Shown here one piece after another: positions 6,275 to 6,414 of a DNA stretch of 6,414 nucleotides. The first letter of the stretch is position 1. Every line of letters begins with the position of its first letter. The notes under the pieces are model-generated. The model searched no databases, was not told the DNA's origin, and was given only the letters and a program-made list of their open reading frames with translations. The stretch spans positions 43,968-50,381 of the forward strand of contig NZOA01000040.1 of assembly GCA_002695115.1 (NCBI GenBank). The letters are read 5' to 3'. The DNA comes from Planctomycetota bacterium. GTDB taxonomy: Bacteria; Planctomycetota; UBA8108. Position numbers and translations under genes: made by a program.

Positions 6275-6414
6275 GAGAGCATTTTCTGCCGAACCACCCC
6301 GGAATTCAGGGGGTTACCACAAGTGACTACATTTATTAAACTTAGTGTTTTCCTCGCCGACCTTCAGCAGGCCGGTTATTTCAGAGAACCCCGACACGCT
6401 TAGATTATTGGGCG

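Larger units (their letters stand above)
6071..6414. other. Non-coding upstream region (344 bases)
   Basis: No convincing gene was found here. The stretch is AT-richer than the coding regions and contains the promoter candidates at 6191-6219 and 6258-6274. A leader stretch at 6116-6164 can fold on itself. A seven-base-pair GC-rich hairpin with one bulged base lies at 6292-6315 without a T-tract. A plus-strand frame of 75 codons (6112-6339) and a minus-strand frame entering from the right edge and ending in TAA at 6314 are both open, but their codon use looks non-coding. The upstream neighbour lies outside the window. Confidence 0.6.

Noticed and set aside
6112..6339. Plus-strand 75-codon frame with AGAGG six bases before its ATG
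   Set aside because: The ribosome-binding-like motif is good, but codon use lacks the GC-rich third-position bias of the neighbours, the product resembles nothing known to me, and the frame covers the promoter and leader region of the divergent gene. Kept as non-coding.
6314..6412. Minus-strand frame entering from the right edge and ending in TAA at 6314, followed by a hairpin at 6292-6315
   Set aside because: Only 32 codons are visible, with AT-rich codon use and no recognisable domain. A frame of this length is expected by chance, and the hairpin has no T-tract.

Overview
The window is a GC-rich bacterial stretch in which every convincing gene lies on the minus strand, read right to left. 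It holds four genes: a 648-aa kelch lipoprotein (6070-4124), a 366-aa membrane-anchored HEAT-repeat protein (3945-2845), a 773-aa Ig-like plus kelch lipoprotein (2838-517), and the first 130 codons of a TPR-type lipoprotein (392 to beyond the left edge). Signal peptidase II lipoboxes, GC-rich coding and large repeat-scaffold proteins suggest a diderm with a large exported proteome, for example Myxococcota, Planctomycetota or a related uncultured lineage. That placement is an inference from style only, because the window has no rRNA or other phylogenetic marker.

Layout: 6071-6414 is an AT-richer non-coding region upstream of the first gene. It has a plausible sigma-70-type promoter (TTGGGC / 17 bp / TATATT), a weaker sigma-54-like match further upstream, and a foldable leader. 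After the first gene, a 178-bp gap contains an extended -10 promoter candidate and a GC hairpin followed by five T residues, so the second gene may be partly uncoupled from the first. The HEAT gene and the Ig/kelch gene are tightly linked: six bases separate them, they share a reading frame, and the second starts with GTG and no obvious Shine-Dalgarno of its own. A 124-bp gap without a convincing terminator leads to the TPR lipoprotein.

All four products look exported or membrane-anchored, and none shows an enzyme motif that I recognise. Each is built from protein-interaction repeats: two beta-propellers, a HEAT alpha-solenoid and TPR helices. The simplest reading is a set of envelope scaffold proteins that could assemble together or bind shared partners. 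The function is unknown to me, and no gene symbol is justified. No mobile element, CRISPR array, tRNA or rRNA is visible.
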